Assembly: GCA_900457075.1 (NCBI GenBank)
Contig: UGYN01000002.1
Location: 3,162,001 to 3,226,000, forward strand
Origin: Serratia quinivorans
GTDB lineage: Bacteria > Pseudomonadota > Gammaproteobacteria > Enterobacterales > Enterobacteriaceae
DNA length: 64,000 bases
Direction: 5' to 3'
Made by a program: the position numbers and the translations under genes. Positions 1 to 10,006 of this stretch are shown piece after piece. Under the pieces are notes generated by a model that was given only the letters and a program-made list of their open reading frames with translations, was not told the origin of the DNA and did not search any database. How positions within the stretch are numbered: position 1 is the stretch's first letter; every line of letters begins with the position of its first letter.

Positions 1-1
1 A

Positions 2-1030
2 TTTGCAGGAAAAAGAATGCATACCGTGCTCAATTACTCAAATCAAAATTATAAAAATGCATTCAGACAGATAGTGATTGCAGACCCCAAAATGGCTGGG
101 CAAGCCGACGGGGTGCTGGCGACTTATCGCGATGTTGAACAGGCGCTTAAACATCATCGATTCGAGGCGGCAATTGTCACCGTCAATGAAGAGCATCATC
201 ACGGCATTTTGAAGCGGCTCACCGAGGCCGACATTCCTCGGATCCTTTGTGAAAAACCACTGACCGCAACGCTGGATGAAGCAAAGGATCTTGAATCGGC
301 GTTGAGCGCCAAGATCTTCTCCATGAATCTTGTTGAGCGTTTCAGCCCGGTGTTTCAGGATTTTTTCGCGTGGCGAAATACTGTAGAAACACTGAAGCCT
401 GCTCGCGTGCAGCTCTATTGGGGAAAAAACAGGGTAAGGGATTGCAGACCGACTATGGGGGTGCTCAGTGAAGCGATTCATCCTCTCGACCTAGCCTCTT
501 TTGCTTTCGGCATTCGCGAGATCGACGTCATCGGCGGGTTTATGCATCACAGCAATTTCTCTAACCGCCCGGAAGATGCTATAGCCGACTCATTGCATTG
601 CAAACTTATCAGCGAAGACCGCTGCATTATTTCGGCGCATGCTTCCTTTACCTGGATGTCTCGCCGGCGTGAAATGTTCGCGCATTTGGTGGGAGCGAAA
701 GACAGCTATATCGTTCATTTCACTTTCGATATGCCGCGTTGGGATTGCGACAGCGTCACCGTCAGCCGCATTGATCCCAAAGACGGTCACCGAACTACGG
801 TTTTGAAGAAATCATATACAAATCAGGACTTCCCCGAACCGCTGGATCAGCTGAGTAAAGTCTATCGATTTGTGACCCGCTCGCTTGACGATAAACCTGC
901 TGGTATGAATGAACCCGACAGTATCGTTGGATTGGAACAGGCGATGCGTCTGCAGACTTGGCTGGAACAAATACATCTGGCGTTGGAACCGCAAAGCAAG
1001 GGCCAAGCCGAAAAGCTATTCGCATCCTGA
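2..1030 (+). CDS. Gfo/Idh/MocA-family oxidoreductase, 5' end outside the window
   Basis: NAD(P)-dependent oxidoreductase of the Gfo/Idh/MocA type. The reading frame is open to the window edge, and the residues before the first ATG (FAGKR at bases 2-16) read as the end of the family's GxGxxGxRH nucleotide-binding motif, so the true start lies upstream and the ATG at 17 is internal. The ADP-binding strand ends in VIADP, and the family motif CEKPL lies near residue 83, followed by a C-terminal substrate domain. The next gene starts 22 bases downstream, so it is probably part of the same operon as the peptidase and the NRPS-PKS. Its substrate is unknown; a tailoring or precursor role in the cluster is inference. 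Confidence 0.75.
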   Translation, partial: FAGKRMHTVLNYSNQNYKNAFRQIVIADPKMAGQADGVLATYRDVEQALKHHRFEAAIVTVNEEHHHGILKRLTEADIPRILCEKPLTATLDEAKDLESALSAKIFSMNLVERFSPVFQDFFAWRNTVETLKPARVQLYWGKNRVRDCRPTMGVLSEAIHPLDLASFAFGIREIDVIGGFMHHSNFSNRPEDAIADSLHCKLISEDRCIISAHASFTWMSRRREMFAHLVGAKDSYIVHFTFDMPRWDCDSVTVSRIDPKDGHRTTVLKKSYTNQDFPEPLDQLSKVYRFVTRSLDDKPAGMNEPDSIVGLEQAMRLQTWLEQIHLALEPQSKGQAEKLFAS

Positions 1031-1052
1031 CAACGCGATGGAGGGGGGAGTT

Positions 1053-2321
1053 ATGCATCTCTATGAGAATGAAGCGGCACAGATAGCGCACAGGACATTC
1101 GAATGTTGGTTTGAAGAGGAAAAAGGGCGGATTTCAGACGCACTTGCCGACTATATCAGTATCGATACTACGTCGCCTAACGAGTGGCGAGCCAGACCTT
1201 TTCTAAAAAAATTGCTCGAACCGCTCGGTTTTACGCTGACGGAGTTGACTCTGCCGGATAGCTTTTGGTCGCATCCCGAACGTGCGCCTGAGCCGGTTTC
1301 CAAGCTCTCCGCCCACTCTTCGCTGTTACGTGCCCACCGGCCGGGAAAACCCGGAGGAAGGCACATTATTGTCAATGCGCATGTGGATGTCGTGCCGCTG
1401 CAACCGGAGTTTAAAGATGGCATGACAGCCCGAGTTTTCGAGGACAGAATCGTTGGCCGCGGCGCGGTCGATACCAAAGGCAACCTCATCATGTTCGTTG
1501 AGGCGCTGCGTTGGCTTATCGCATCGGGCAACGATACCAATCATGCATTGACCCTCGATTTGGTCTCAGAAGAGGAAATTGGCGGTAATGGCGCATTGGC
1601 TTCCACGCTCAGCGGCTGTCCGGCGGATTGCTGTCTGGTGCTGGAGCCGACCGGCGGCGAAATCTTCAGAGGACACCGAGGTTGCGTGACGTTTGAAGTC
1701 GAGTTCACCGGGCATGCCCGTCATATGGGGGATGCGAAAGAAACGGAGTTTACGGCAATTGACGCCGCGACGGAGGCGGTTCGTCAGTTAAAAAATCTGG
1801 AGAAACGCCTCGACGGCGAAAAGGTTCTCGTTCCTGCATTCATCGATTGGGAAAGAGCCTTACAGATTAACGTGGGGGAAGTTAGAGGGGGAGATTGGTA
1901 TGGTTCGACGCCTCGCTCCTGCAAAATATCCGGTAACTGCGGTTTCCTGCCCCATCAGGGGTTGGAGGGAACGCAGGAGAGGCTTAAGCACTTCTTTTCA
2001 ACGCTTGTCGAAAATATGCCCGACATAGGGTTTTCATTAACCTGGCCGGCATTACGCAACGAATCCTGCCTGATCCCTATGGACAACCCATTCATCACTG
2101 CACTTGCCGCGCTCACCGGGCATAAAGCGCCGTTTCGTGCCTGGAATGTGAGCTGCGATGGGCGGCATTACGCCCGATTAATGGGGGTTCCGACGGTGAT
2201 TTATGGCTGTGGAAGCCTGAAGGAGGCGCATGCGGTAAACGAAACGCTTAATTTTCATGAGCTTAAAGAAGGCATAGCGCTGACTGCAAAAATTTTGACT
2301 GACACCCTAGGAGGAAAGTGA
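1053..2321 (+). CDS. M20-family metallopeptidase (ArgE/DapE/aminoacylase type)
   Basis: Zinc-dependent amidohydrolase or peptidase of family M20, 422 residues. Visible motifs are HVDVVP near residue 110 (first metal ligand), GRGAVDTKGN near 135 (bridging aspartate), SEEEIGGNG near 172 (catalytic glutamate pair) and LEPTGG. The start at 1053 is chosen because a strong GGAGGGGGGAG ribosome site lies just before it; the frame is open further upstream but overlaps the preceding gene. The stop overlaps the NRPS start (TGATG). Families of this kind cleave N-acyl or dipeptide bonds. In this operon it may mature a precursor or hydrolyse the product, which is inference. Confidence 0.85.
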   Translation: MHLYENEAAQIAHRTFECWFEEEKGRISDALADYISIDTTSPNEWRARPFLKKLLEPLGFTLTELTLPDSFWSHPERAPEPVSKLSAHSSLLRAHRPGKPGGRHIIVNAHVDVVPLQPEFKDGMTARVFEDRIVGRGAVDTKGNLIMFVEALRWLIASGNDTNHALTLDLVSEEEIGGNGALASTLSGCPADCCLVLEPTGGEIFRGHRGCVTFEVEFTGHARHMGDAKETEFTAIDAATEAVRQLKNLEKRLDGEKVLVPAFIDWERALQINVGEVRGGDWYGSTPRSCKISGNCGFLPHQGLEGTQERLKHFFSTLVENMPDIGFSLTWPALRNESCLIPMDNPFITALAALTGHKAPFRAWNVSCDGRHYARLMGVPTVIYGCGSLKEAHAVNETLNFHELKEGIALTAKILTDTLGGK

Positions 2322-5300
2322 TGGGCCATACAGCATTTCGACCTGGCATGGATAATCGCGGCATCGGCCATTGTGCACATACCGATCCGCGCCCGGTGTT
2401 CCGGTTATTTGAAGATTGCGCTGCGCGCAACCCGAAGGCTGATGCGCTGATCCACAATGGCCGTCATGTCAGCTATGCGGCTCTGGATGACAAAGCGAAT
2501 GGCTACGCTTGGGCGATACAGCAAGCCGGCCTGAGCCGCGGCGACATCGTTCTTCTCGCGCTTCCCCGGGGCGAGGCATTGATCGCTGCGCTTATCGGCG
2601 CACAGAAAGCGGGGGTGGTTTATCTCCCGATCGATCAGGAATTTCCCGCTGCGCGAGTCGACTATATGGCACAAGACGCCAACGCTCGAGCGGTCATTAC
2701 CCACCGCGAAAATGCCGCCTCATGGCAGGAAAAAGTGCCACAAATCATCTTTCAGGAAGATATCGAAGCGACCCCGGCGCGAGTGGAGGCCGATGTTGAC
2801 TGGCTCGAACCGATGTATGTCATTTATACCTCGGGCACGACCGGTAAACCGAAAGGGATTATGCAGTGCCATCAAACCGTCAGCAACTTGGTGCAATGGC
2901 ATAACCAGGCTTCGGGCATCGACTGCACAGGGCGAGTGCTGCAGTTCGCCTCTTTTGGATTTGATGTCTATCTTCAGGAACTGTTCCCGGCGCTGACGAC
3001 CGGAGGCACCGTCGTTTTGATTGATGAAAAGGATCGCATCGATCCTGCGGCGGTGGCCAAATGCATCATCGATAGCGAAATTTCAACCCTGTTTCTACCC
3101 GTCTCAGTGCTTTCCGCGCTGTTTGAAGATCCTTCGACGCTACCCGACACTCTGGCCCATATCGTGACGGCGGGTGAGCCGCTGGTGATCACCGGGAAAC
3201 TGCGCGAAGAGCTGAACAAACGGCCCAATCTGATCATCTGGAATCACTACGGCGTGTCTGAATCGCATGTCGTGACGCAAGCTGGATACTCCGCCGCAAC
3301 GTATTTGCCGGAAAACCCGAATCTTGGCCGCCCGATCGATAATGTCGTCATCTCGATTCTCAACGATGATGGCGTGCCGGCAAAAGACAATGAGCCGGGA
3401 GAGATTTGGATTAGCGGCGCCTGTCTGGCGCAGGGATATATCAATATGCCGGAAAAAACGGCGGCGCTGTTCCGGGAATGTGATGGTGTAATGTGGTATC
3501 GGACGGGGGATTACGGCTACTTCTTGCCGGGCGGCGAGATCGTTTTCACAGGCCGCAAAGATGATCAGGTGAAAATTTCAGGGCATCTTGTCGTGCTGAG
3601 CGAAGTCGAGTCGGCGCTCTTGCAACATCCCGCCGTTTCGTCCTGCGCTTGTACCGTTCAGGGTGCCGCCGCCGATGGCGTCATCCTCGCGCACTGCACG
3701 CTGCGTGAAAACGTTGATGCTGGTGCGTTGAGGGAGTTTGTCTCTGGGCTTTTACCCTCTTGGTCAGTGCCAGGCAGAATCGTTTTCCATGAAAAGTTGC
3801 CTATCGGCGCAACGGGCAAGGTTGACCGGCGAGTCCTGGCCGCACCGGAATACCTGGACAGAAATCAGATGGGCGTGCCGTTCGAGCCTGCCAGCGATGC
3901 TTTGGGTGGCATCATACTCGATACGTTGGAGAACGTGCTGAATCTGCGCGGGATTGGCATGCAGGATACCTTCGCGCTCCTGGGGCTAAGTTCGCTCAAT
4001 ATGATTAGGGCTGCCACGCTATTGAGCCAAAAAGTCGAGCGGACGATCAGTCCGATGTCGTTCTTCGAATGTGCGGATCCCGCCGGATTGAGAGACGTTT
4101 TGGCCGGTAAGCCTGAAAAAGACCCTTCGACGGTGACGGAACGTAGGGCGACGAATAAGATCGCCATTATCGGCATGTCGGGGCTGTTCCCGGGTGCTGA
4201 CGATATTGCAACGCTCTGGGAGGCCATGCTGGCGGGCAACAATATGCTGAGCCGGCTGGAAGAAGAGGGAGATGCGTTGCCGGAGGCTGCACTCCTGCCG
4301 AAGAAGCGAGGCAAAAACCGTTTTATCGGGCGCATAGAAGGTATGGGCAGTTTCGACCCGTCGCTGTTTGGCATCTCTGCCCGTGATGCTTTATGGATGG
4401 ATCCGCAACAGCGCAAGTTTCTTGAACAATCATGGCGCTGTTTTGAAGATGCGGGTATTGATCCTCGGAGTATCCACGGGCGGGTCGGGGTCTTTGCCGG
4501 CAGTGCCGAGAGCACTTATCTATTTTATCTTCAGCCCCGTATACGCAGCAGCCTAGACTATCTGAACACGGTAATCAGCGCAGATAAAGATTTTCTCGCC
4601 ACTCGCGTGGCGTGGCATCTGAACCTACATGGGCCGGCGATGAACGTACAGAGCGCATGTTCCACCGGGCTTCTTGCGGTTCACGAGGCCTGTCAGGCAA
4701 TTCGGAGCGGTGAATGTGATATGGCGCTGGCGGGAGCTTCTTCTTTGATGATCCCGCAGGAAAGGCATATTCCTTATGAGCCTAATACGATCTTTTCCGA
4801 AGATGGGTTGACGAGGCCATTTGATGAACGCCGCGATGGTACTACTATGACCAACGCCGTTGCTGCACTGTTGCTTAAACCGCTGGACGCAGCGCAGCGT
4901 GATGGCGATCCGATCTATGCGGTCATCAGCGGTACCGGCGTTAGCAATGATGGGCATCGAAAGGCCAGTTTTTCCGCCCCCAGCGTGACCGGGCAGGCTG
5001 AGGCGATCCGGGGGGCGTTAGCGAACGCCGGCGTGACGCCCGCGGATATTTCTTTCATTGAGACGCACGGTACGGCGACAAAGCTGGGCGATCAGATTGA
5101 GCTTGCGGCATTGAGTCAGGTCTTTGACGTCCCCGACCGTCAGGGCCAATGTATCCTGTCATCCGTCAAAGCGAATCTTGGGCATGCGAACCGCGCAGCC
5201 GGAACCGTTGGACTGATTGCCGCAGTTCTTTCATTGTCTCATCGAACGGTGCCGGGATTGGCGCATTTTGTCCGGGCCGACGAGGCGTTGGCATTGGATC

Positions 5301-8300
5301 GTTCGCCTTTTCGCATTGTGCAGCGGCCGGAACGCCTGCCGGAAAAGGGAACGTTATACGCCGGGGTCAGTTCTTTCGGGATTGGCGGCACCAATGTCCA
5401 TCTTGTTATTGAATCTGCGCCGACGTACCCCGAGATGAGAGAAACGGCACAGACGGAATTGCTGTTGCTTTCCGCGTCGACCGCCGAGAAATTGGACGCG
5501 CTTAAACGTTCGCTTGTTCACGCATTAAGAAAACGGCCTTATTCCCTTTCTCAGGTTGTCAATACTTTGAACATCGGCCGGCCGGCTTTTAAGCACCGAG
5601 CTGCGTTTGTCGCCGATAGTACGGCCGATTTATGCGCGCGTCTTGACGGCGATCTTTACGCCGCGCATGGCGATGAGAGCAAACGCACGAAATCAATCTG
5701 GCTCTTTACCGACGCGCCATTACCCTACTTAGGGGCCGGCAAAGCGTTATATGACCGAAATCCCACCTTCCGCCAGGTCATCGACAGCTCCATTGCCGCT
5801 ATGGATGAGAGCGAGAGCGGCAAGGCGTTCAGCGAGTGGTTCGGCGACGCGCCTTCAGCAGTTGAGTATAAGCAGAGCGCGGTTTGGCGGCCGTTGAGTT
5901 TTATGGTTCAGATGGCGGCGGCGCGCGCACTGATTGCACTGGGCGTACAGCCGGACGCGATTGCCGGCGGGCGCGAGAGCGCATTGGCCTATCTGGTTTT
6001 GTCACAGGCCTGCACGCTCGAAGCGGCGCTGACATTGATGGTCCGACTGAGTGAGGCGGGCGAGGCGCAAGAGATCGTCGCGCTCATCAAGAATTTCAGC
6101 GCTGTGCTTGATCCCGCCGATGCCGAATTGGATTTCCACTTCCTGTCACCGTCTACGGGCCAGTCCCTGTCCGTGAACGCGCTCTGCGAGAAAGAAACGC
6201 TACGCGCAACGTTGAGCCGGGAGAGTGCATGCACCGGCGGGCTGCGTCGGCCCCCGGCGGATGAAACGGAGGAGATCGTCATCTTGGGCGCCGACTCTTT
6301 GAGTGCCGCTGTTCCGCCGCTTGAGCCGGAAAAACGTGAGGGATTTATCTTCTCTGCAACGGCGGGTGATGAAATGGCCTCTTTTGCCCGCGTCATCGGC
6401 AAGCATTGGTGTTCCGGGGGACATGTGGAGCGAGCCAAACTGGTGGCTAAATGGGCACTCCGCATCAACGGTTTGCCTGGCACTGTCTTCGAGAAACACG
6501 AGTACATGTTGCCCCTTGAATGCCCGACGAGTGTACAGGCTCAGCCTACGCCTGCCGCTTTGCCACTGGCTCAGCAGCTCTGGCACAGAGAGTTGAGGAG
6601 CGAACCGCCCGAACGTTTATTCGACTGGGCGGCGCTGGCTCAGCGCTCGCCAGCTTGGAGCGTTGTCGGCAACGATCGCCAGAGCAAAGCGCTGGCCGAG
6701 CGAATGCGGCGGTCGGGGCTCGTCATCCATTACGTCGAGCCACAAAACCTGGCTAATGGGCTGCCTGCTGATTCGGTCATCATCAGCGCGACAGATGCGG
6801 CGGCGGAGCAGCAATTATTGCTCGTTGCCCGGTGTTTGAAGGCCATGAAATCAGCGAGAGAGGCGGAGCTACTCATCATCCGCCAAGAAGATACGACATC
6901 GCCCAATTTTATTCCCGACGCTGCGTTGGCCACGGCCGCCGCCGTCGCGGCGATTGAATATCCCGGTATCAAATGCCGTTTCGTGACTTTTGATGCCGTG
7001 GCCTCGCTTGATGTGATGGATGTTCAACTGGCGACAGAAATGGGGGCTCTTGCCGAGAGGCTGCAAGCATCGACGATTGTATGGCGCGAGGGCGGGCGTT
7101 TTGCAGAAACCTATTCCGCTCGCGCGGCCTTTGCCACAAATATGCCCAATCTCGATAAAAACAGCGTGATTTTCATTACAGGCGGCACGGGGAATGTTGG
7201 GCAGGTTCTCTCTGACGTGCTGGCGATGAAACTGCGGTGTCGTTTGGTGTTAACCGGTCGCAGGCCGATGGAGGAGCCGGGCGTCAACGCACAGCTGAGA
7301 TCGCTGCAGGAGCGGGGGAGTGAGGCGATCTATATACCGTGCGATGTGAATGACGAGCAACAGGTCTATCAGGCGCTCGATCTGACCGTTAAAAAATTCG
7401 GTAGGCTTGATTTGGTGTTCCATCTTGCCGCGTCAATCAATGAAGAGCGTTTCCTTTGTTTCCTCGCCGATCTTTCCGAAGACAAACTGAAAGAGCAAAG
7501 TGATCCGAAAATCAGAGGGATGTACGCGCTGGACAACGGGTTGAAAGCATTAACGTTGGCGCCGGAACGGATCGCGTTCTCTTCCATTTCCGTCACGTTG
7601 GGCGGCGCAGGCTATGCGCCATACACCCTCGCTAATAGACTGATGCTGCGCGAAGGACTTGCGGCAGGGTGGCGTCTTATCCATTGGGATGTGTTTGAGA
7701 AAACGGCGCAGTCAGCCGGCGACGGCCGCATTGCTCTCGGCTCCAGCCTGAAAGGCGCAGGCCTGACGGGGGAGGATGCCTGGCATGCCCTGACGCACGT
7801 GTTGGCGACCTCGGCAAGAGAAACCGCCGTGTTCAAGTTTTCGCCGTTTAACCGGCCAACGAGCGCCAGAAAGAAAGCCGCGACGCTTGAGACACATTCG
7901 GCGCAAGAGAGCGACGCATTGAGAGAGCATCTGAGCCGGTTATGGGCAGATAATCTCGAACTGGATGCGCTGCCTGAACATGCGGATTTCCTCGCGCTGG
8001 GCGGTGATTCGATGGCGGCTATAGGCATCACGATGGACATTCGCAGCAGTTTGGCTATCGAGGTCCCGCCCGATCAACTGCTCAACAACACTGAATTTGA
8101 TGCGTTTGCCCGCAGCATCGTTGAACTTGTCCGGAAGGCTAACGGTGGCGCATCGCATGAGGATGCGCTGGAAAAATCGATACGCCTTATTTGGGAGGAG
8201 CAGTTGGAGCAAGAACATCTTGCCGCAGACACGGATTTTCTCTCGGCGGGCGGTGACTCGGTATCGGCGATCGGCGTGACGATCGATATTAGGCATCAGT

Positions 8301-9958
8301 TGGGAATCGACATCGATCCCGATCTGCTATTGCGACATCCTCGTTTGGACACGTTTTGCCGGGCAGTCAAGGATATTGCAGAACAGCGCGTTGCAGACGC
8401 GGACAGCGGCTTGGTCGAAGCGATTCGGAAAATATGGGAGGATAATCTGGAGGTGCGGATCACGGACCGGAAAGCGGATTTTCTTGCGGCGGGGGGCGAC
8501 TCCATGTCAGCGATTGGTGTGACGATGGATATACGCGAGAAGCTTGGTATAGATGTCACGCCTGATGTGTTGCTACAGCATACAGGGTTGGATGTCTTTA
8601 TCGATAAAGTGGCCGCACTGACCGCACTGACCGCACTGACCGCACTGTCATCGCCTGAACCACAACGCCCGATGGCCCAAAAGCCGTTGTCGTATCGCGC
8701 GTCTCCCTTGCAGACTCGATGGTTCTATATGCACAGGGAAGGTTATGGGAATCTGATCATGCCCGTCAGCCTTAAGGGCGATATCAATGTGGCCGCCTTG
8801 CGAGAGGCCATTGATGGCGCGATTGGCGACTTTGACGCTTTACGCACAGTGTATCATGAAGAAAGTACGGGCATTGTTCGGGCGGATGTTCTTTCCAAAG
8901 AAAAACTGACGCCCACGCAGATCTTGCCGGAAGAGGCCCAGGCATCGGGGCAACTCGGCGACCTGATTAATGCGTTGCAGGCTTCGCCGTTGTCTCTTAC
9001 CGCGCCGCCGATAAGAAGCTGGATCCTGCGAACATCGGCAACCAGCGTGTTGATCATCTTTCATACTCATCATATTTGCTTTGATGGATGGACCACTGCG
9101 CTGCTTTCGGATGCCATTCGCTCTTATTATGAAGACGGCGTAGGGCTGTCGGACACTAAGCCCTATAGCCTGGCGGCGGCGGAGGCGTACTCCTGGCTGG
9201 AGGGCGCCCAAGGCAGGGAACAATTGGCGCGTTTGCGCTCGCTGTTCAAAGGGGCGCCGTTGCCCGTCAGACCTAGGCCGGACCTTAACGGGAACGACGC
9301 TGAACGCGCCGCGCACAAGGTGAGCGGCATGCTGTCACCGCAAACGGTCGAGAGGATGCGTGGCAAGGCCGCGGTCAATGGCGTGACGCTGTTTACTGCC
9401 ATGATGGCCGCTTTCGCTCGGTTGTTATCCGAGTTTTCAGGTGAATATGATTTAATCTTCGGCACGACCAGCAGTGGCAGAATGGCTTCGGGGGCAGATC
9501 GTACCGTGGGCGTGTTTGTCAATCCTCTGCCGGTAAGAATGAAATTGGATGCGGATAATATGCAGCGCAGTGCTTTAACGGCGGCGCGCGAGGCGACATT
9601 CATGGTGCAGGTGGGGATGCGTTTTCCGATTACCGAGCTGGTGGAGCATGTTGACCCCTTCACTCAGCGAGGTCTTAATGGCGCGTTTACATCTTATTTC
9701 CTCTATCAGAACTTTAAAAAACCGTCGAAATGGAAAGGTATTGAATATGAAATAGGTGAGCCGGAAGACGACACGGAAAATTCAGACTTGATGCCTTTCG
9801 TGAGCAAAGAGGAAATATTAATGCGTCATCTTGAACTGATCGTCTTTGAGCGTGACGACGGCAGCCTTTCTCTCAATCTTTGGGGACGAAAGAGTCTTTA
9901 TTCATCAGCCTGGCTGCAGGCCATGCTGGAGCGGTACAGGTGGCTTGCTGACGAGTAA
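2321..9958 (+). CDS. Hybrid NRPS-PKS: A(Pro)-PCP-KS-AT(degenerate)-KR-ACP-ACP-ACP-C
   Basis: 2545-residue assembly-line enzyme. The A domain (about 30-510) has YTSGTTGKPKG near 168. Its specificity residues, read by alignment to GrsA, are D,V,Q,F,V,A,H,V,V plus the A10 lysine, very close to published proline codes. The PCP serine is S558. The KS (about 612-1045) keeps C780, H916 and H955. The following AT-like region has G-G-R-E-S (1216-1220) where GHSxG is expected, so the catalytic serine is R1218. The KR has GGTGNVG near 1620 plus Y1768 and N1772. Three tandem carriers follow (S1897, S1980, S2061), then a C domain with an intact HHxxxDG (H2250-G2256). There is no thioesterase. The start at ATG 2321 overlaps the upstream stop and follows AGGAGG. 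Predicted action: load proline, extend by one malonyl unit supplied in trans, ketoreduce, then condense with an amine. Confidence 0.9.
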   Translation: MGHTAFRPGMDNRGIGHCAHTDPRPVFRLFEDCAARNPKADALIHNGRHVSYAALDDKANGYAWAIQQAGLSRGDIVLLALPRGEALIAALIGAQKAGVVYLPIDQEFPAARVDYMAQDANARAVITHRENAASWQEKVPQIIFQEDIEATPARVEADVDWLEPMYVIYTSGTTGKPKGIMQCHQTVSNLVQWHNQASGIDCTGRVLQFASFGFDVYLQELFPALTTGGTVVLIDEKDRIDPAAVAKCIIDSEISTLFLPVSVLSALFEDPSTLPDTLAHIVTAGEPLVITGKLREELNKRPNLIIWNHYGVSESHVVTQAGYSAATYLPENPNLGRPIDNVVISILNDDGVPAKDNEPGEIWISGACLAQGYINMPEKTAALFRECDGVMWYRTGDYGYFLPGGEIVFTGRKDDQVKISGHLVVLSEVESALLQHPAVSSCACTVQGAAADGVILAHCTLRENVDAGALREFVSGLLPSWSVPGRIVFHEKLPIGATGKVDRRVLAAPEYLDRNQMGVPFEPASDALGGIILDTLENVLNLRGIGMQDTFALLGLSSLNMIRAATLLSQKVERTISPMSFFECADPAGLRDVLAGKPEKDPSTVTERRATNKIAIIGMSGLFPGADDIATLWEAMLAGNNMLSRLEEEGDALPEAALLPKKRGKNRFIGRIEGMGSFDPSLFGISARDALWMDPQQRKFLEQSWRCFEDAGIDPRSIHGRVGVFAGSAESTYLFYLQPRIRSSLDYLNTVISADKDFLATRVAWHLNLHGPAMNVQSACSTGLLAVHEACQAIRSGECDMALAGASSLMIPQERHIPYEPNTIFSEDGLTRPFDERRDGTTMTNAVAALLLKPLDAAQRDGDPIYAVISGTGVSNDGHRKASFSAPSVTGQAEAIRGALANAGVTPADISFIETHGTATKLGDQIELAALSQVFDVPDRQGQCILSSVKANLGHANRAAGTVGLIAAVLSLSHRTVPGLAHFVRADEALALDRSPFRIVQRPERLPEKGTLYAGVSSFGIGGTNVHLVIESAPTYPEMRETAQTELLLLSASTAEKLDALKRSLVHALRKRPYSLSQVVNTLNIGRPAFKHRAAFVADSTADLCARLDGDLYAAHGDESKRTKSIWLFTDAPLPYLGAGKALYDRNPTFRQVIDSSIAAMDESESGKAFSEWFGDAPSAVEYKQSAVWRPLSFMVQMAAARALIALGVQPDAIAGGRESALAYLVLSQACTLEAALTLMVRLSEAGEAQEIVALIKNFSAVLDPADAELDFHFLSPSTGQSLSVNALCEKETLRATLSRESACTGGLRRPPADETEEIVILGADSLSAAVPPLEPEKREGFIFSATAGDEMASFARVIGKHWCSGGHVERAKLVAKWALRINGLPGTVFEKHEYMLPLECPTSVQAQPTPAALPLAQQLWHRELRSEPPERLFDWAALAQRSPAWSVVGNDRQSKALAERMRRSGLVIHYVEPQNLANGLPADSVIISATDAAAEQQLLLVARCLKAMKSAREAELLIIRQEDTTSPNFIPDAALATAAAVAAIEYPGIKCRFVTFDAVASLDVMDVQLATEMGALAERLQASTIVWREGGRFAETYSARAAFATNMPNLDKNSVIFITGGTGNVGQVLSDVLAMKLRCRLVLTGRRPMEEPGVNAQLRSLQERGSEAIYIPCDVNDEQQVYQALDLTVKKFGRLDLVFHLAASINEERFLCFLADLSEDKLKEQSDPKIRGMYALDNGLKALTLAPERIAFSSISVTLGGAGYAPYTLANRLMLREGLAAGWRLIHWDVFEKTAQSAGDGRIALGSSLKGAGLTGEDAWHALTHVLATSARETAVFKFSPFNRPTSARKKAATLETHSAQESDALREHLSRLWADNLELDALPEHADFLALGGDSMAAIGITMDIRSSLAIEVPPDQLLNNTEFDAFARSIVELVRKANGGASHEDALEKSIRLIWEEQLEQEHLAADTDFLSAGGDSVSAIGVTIDIRHQLGIDIDPDLLLRHPRLDTFCRAVKDIAEQRVADADSGLVEAIRKIWEDNLEVRITDRKADFLAAGGDSMSAIGVTMDIREKLGIDVTPDVLLQHTGLDVFIDKVAALTALTALTALSSPEPQRPMAQKPLSYRASPLQTRWFYMHREGYGNLIMPVSLKGDINVAALREAIDGAIGDFDALRTVYHEESTGIVRADVLSKEKLTPTQILPEEAQASGQLGDLINALQASPLSLTAPPIRSWILRTSATSVLIIFHTHHICFDGWTTALLSDAIRSYYEDGVGLSDTKPYSLAAAEAYSWLEGAQGREQLARLRSLFKGAPLPVRPRPDLNGNDAERAAHKVSGMLSPQTVERMRGKAAVNGVTLFTAMMAAFARLLSEFSGEYDLIFGTTSSGRMASGADRTVGVFVNPLPVRMKLDADNMQRSALTAAREATFMVQVGMRFPITELVEHVDPFTQRGLNGAFTSYFLYQNFKKPSKWKGIEYEIGEPEDDTENSDLMPFVSKEEILMRHLELIVFERDDGSLSLNLWGRKSLYSSAWLQAMLERYRWLADE
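8613..8648 (+). repeat. Four tandem 9-bp repeats in the NRPS-PKS linker
   Basis: The unit CCGCACTGA occurs four times head to tail, the last copy differing at its final base. It encodes an Ala-Leu-Thr repeat in the linker between the third ACP and the C domain. The in-frame unit can change linker length by slippage without breaking the gene. Confidence 0.85.
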
Positions 9959-10006
9959 TATGCTAGCTTGAAACATTATTTATACTAATTGAGTAAAGGA
10001 GAAAAC

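Noticed and set aside
2318-2320. GTG start for the NRPS-PKS
   Set aside because: The ATG three bases later overlaps the upstream stop in the usual TGATG arrangement and has the better ribosome-site spacing.
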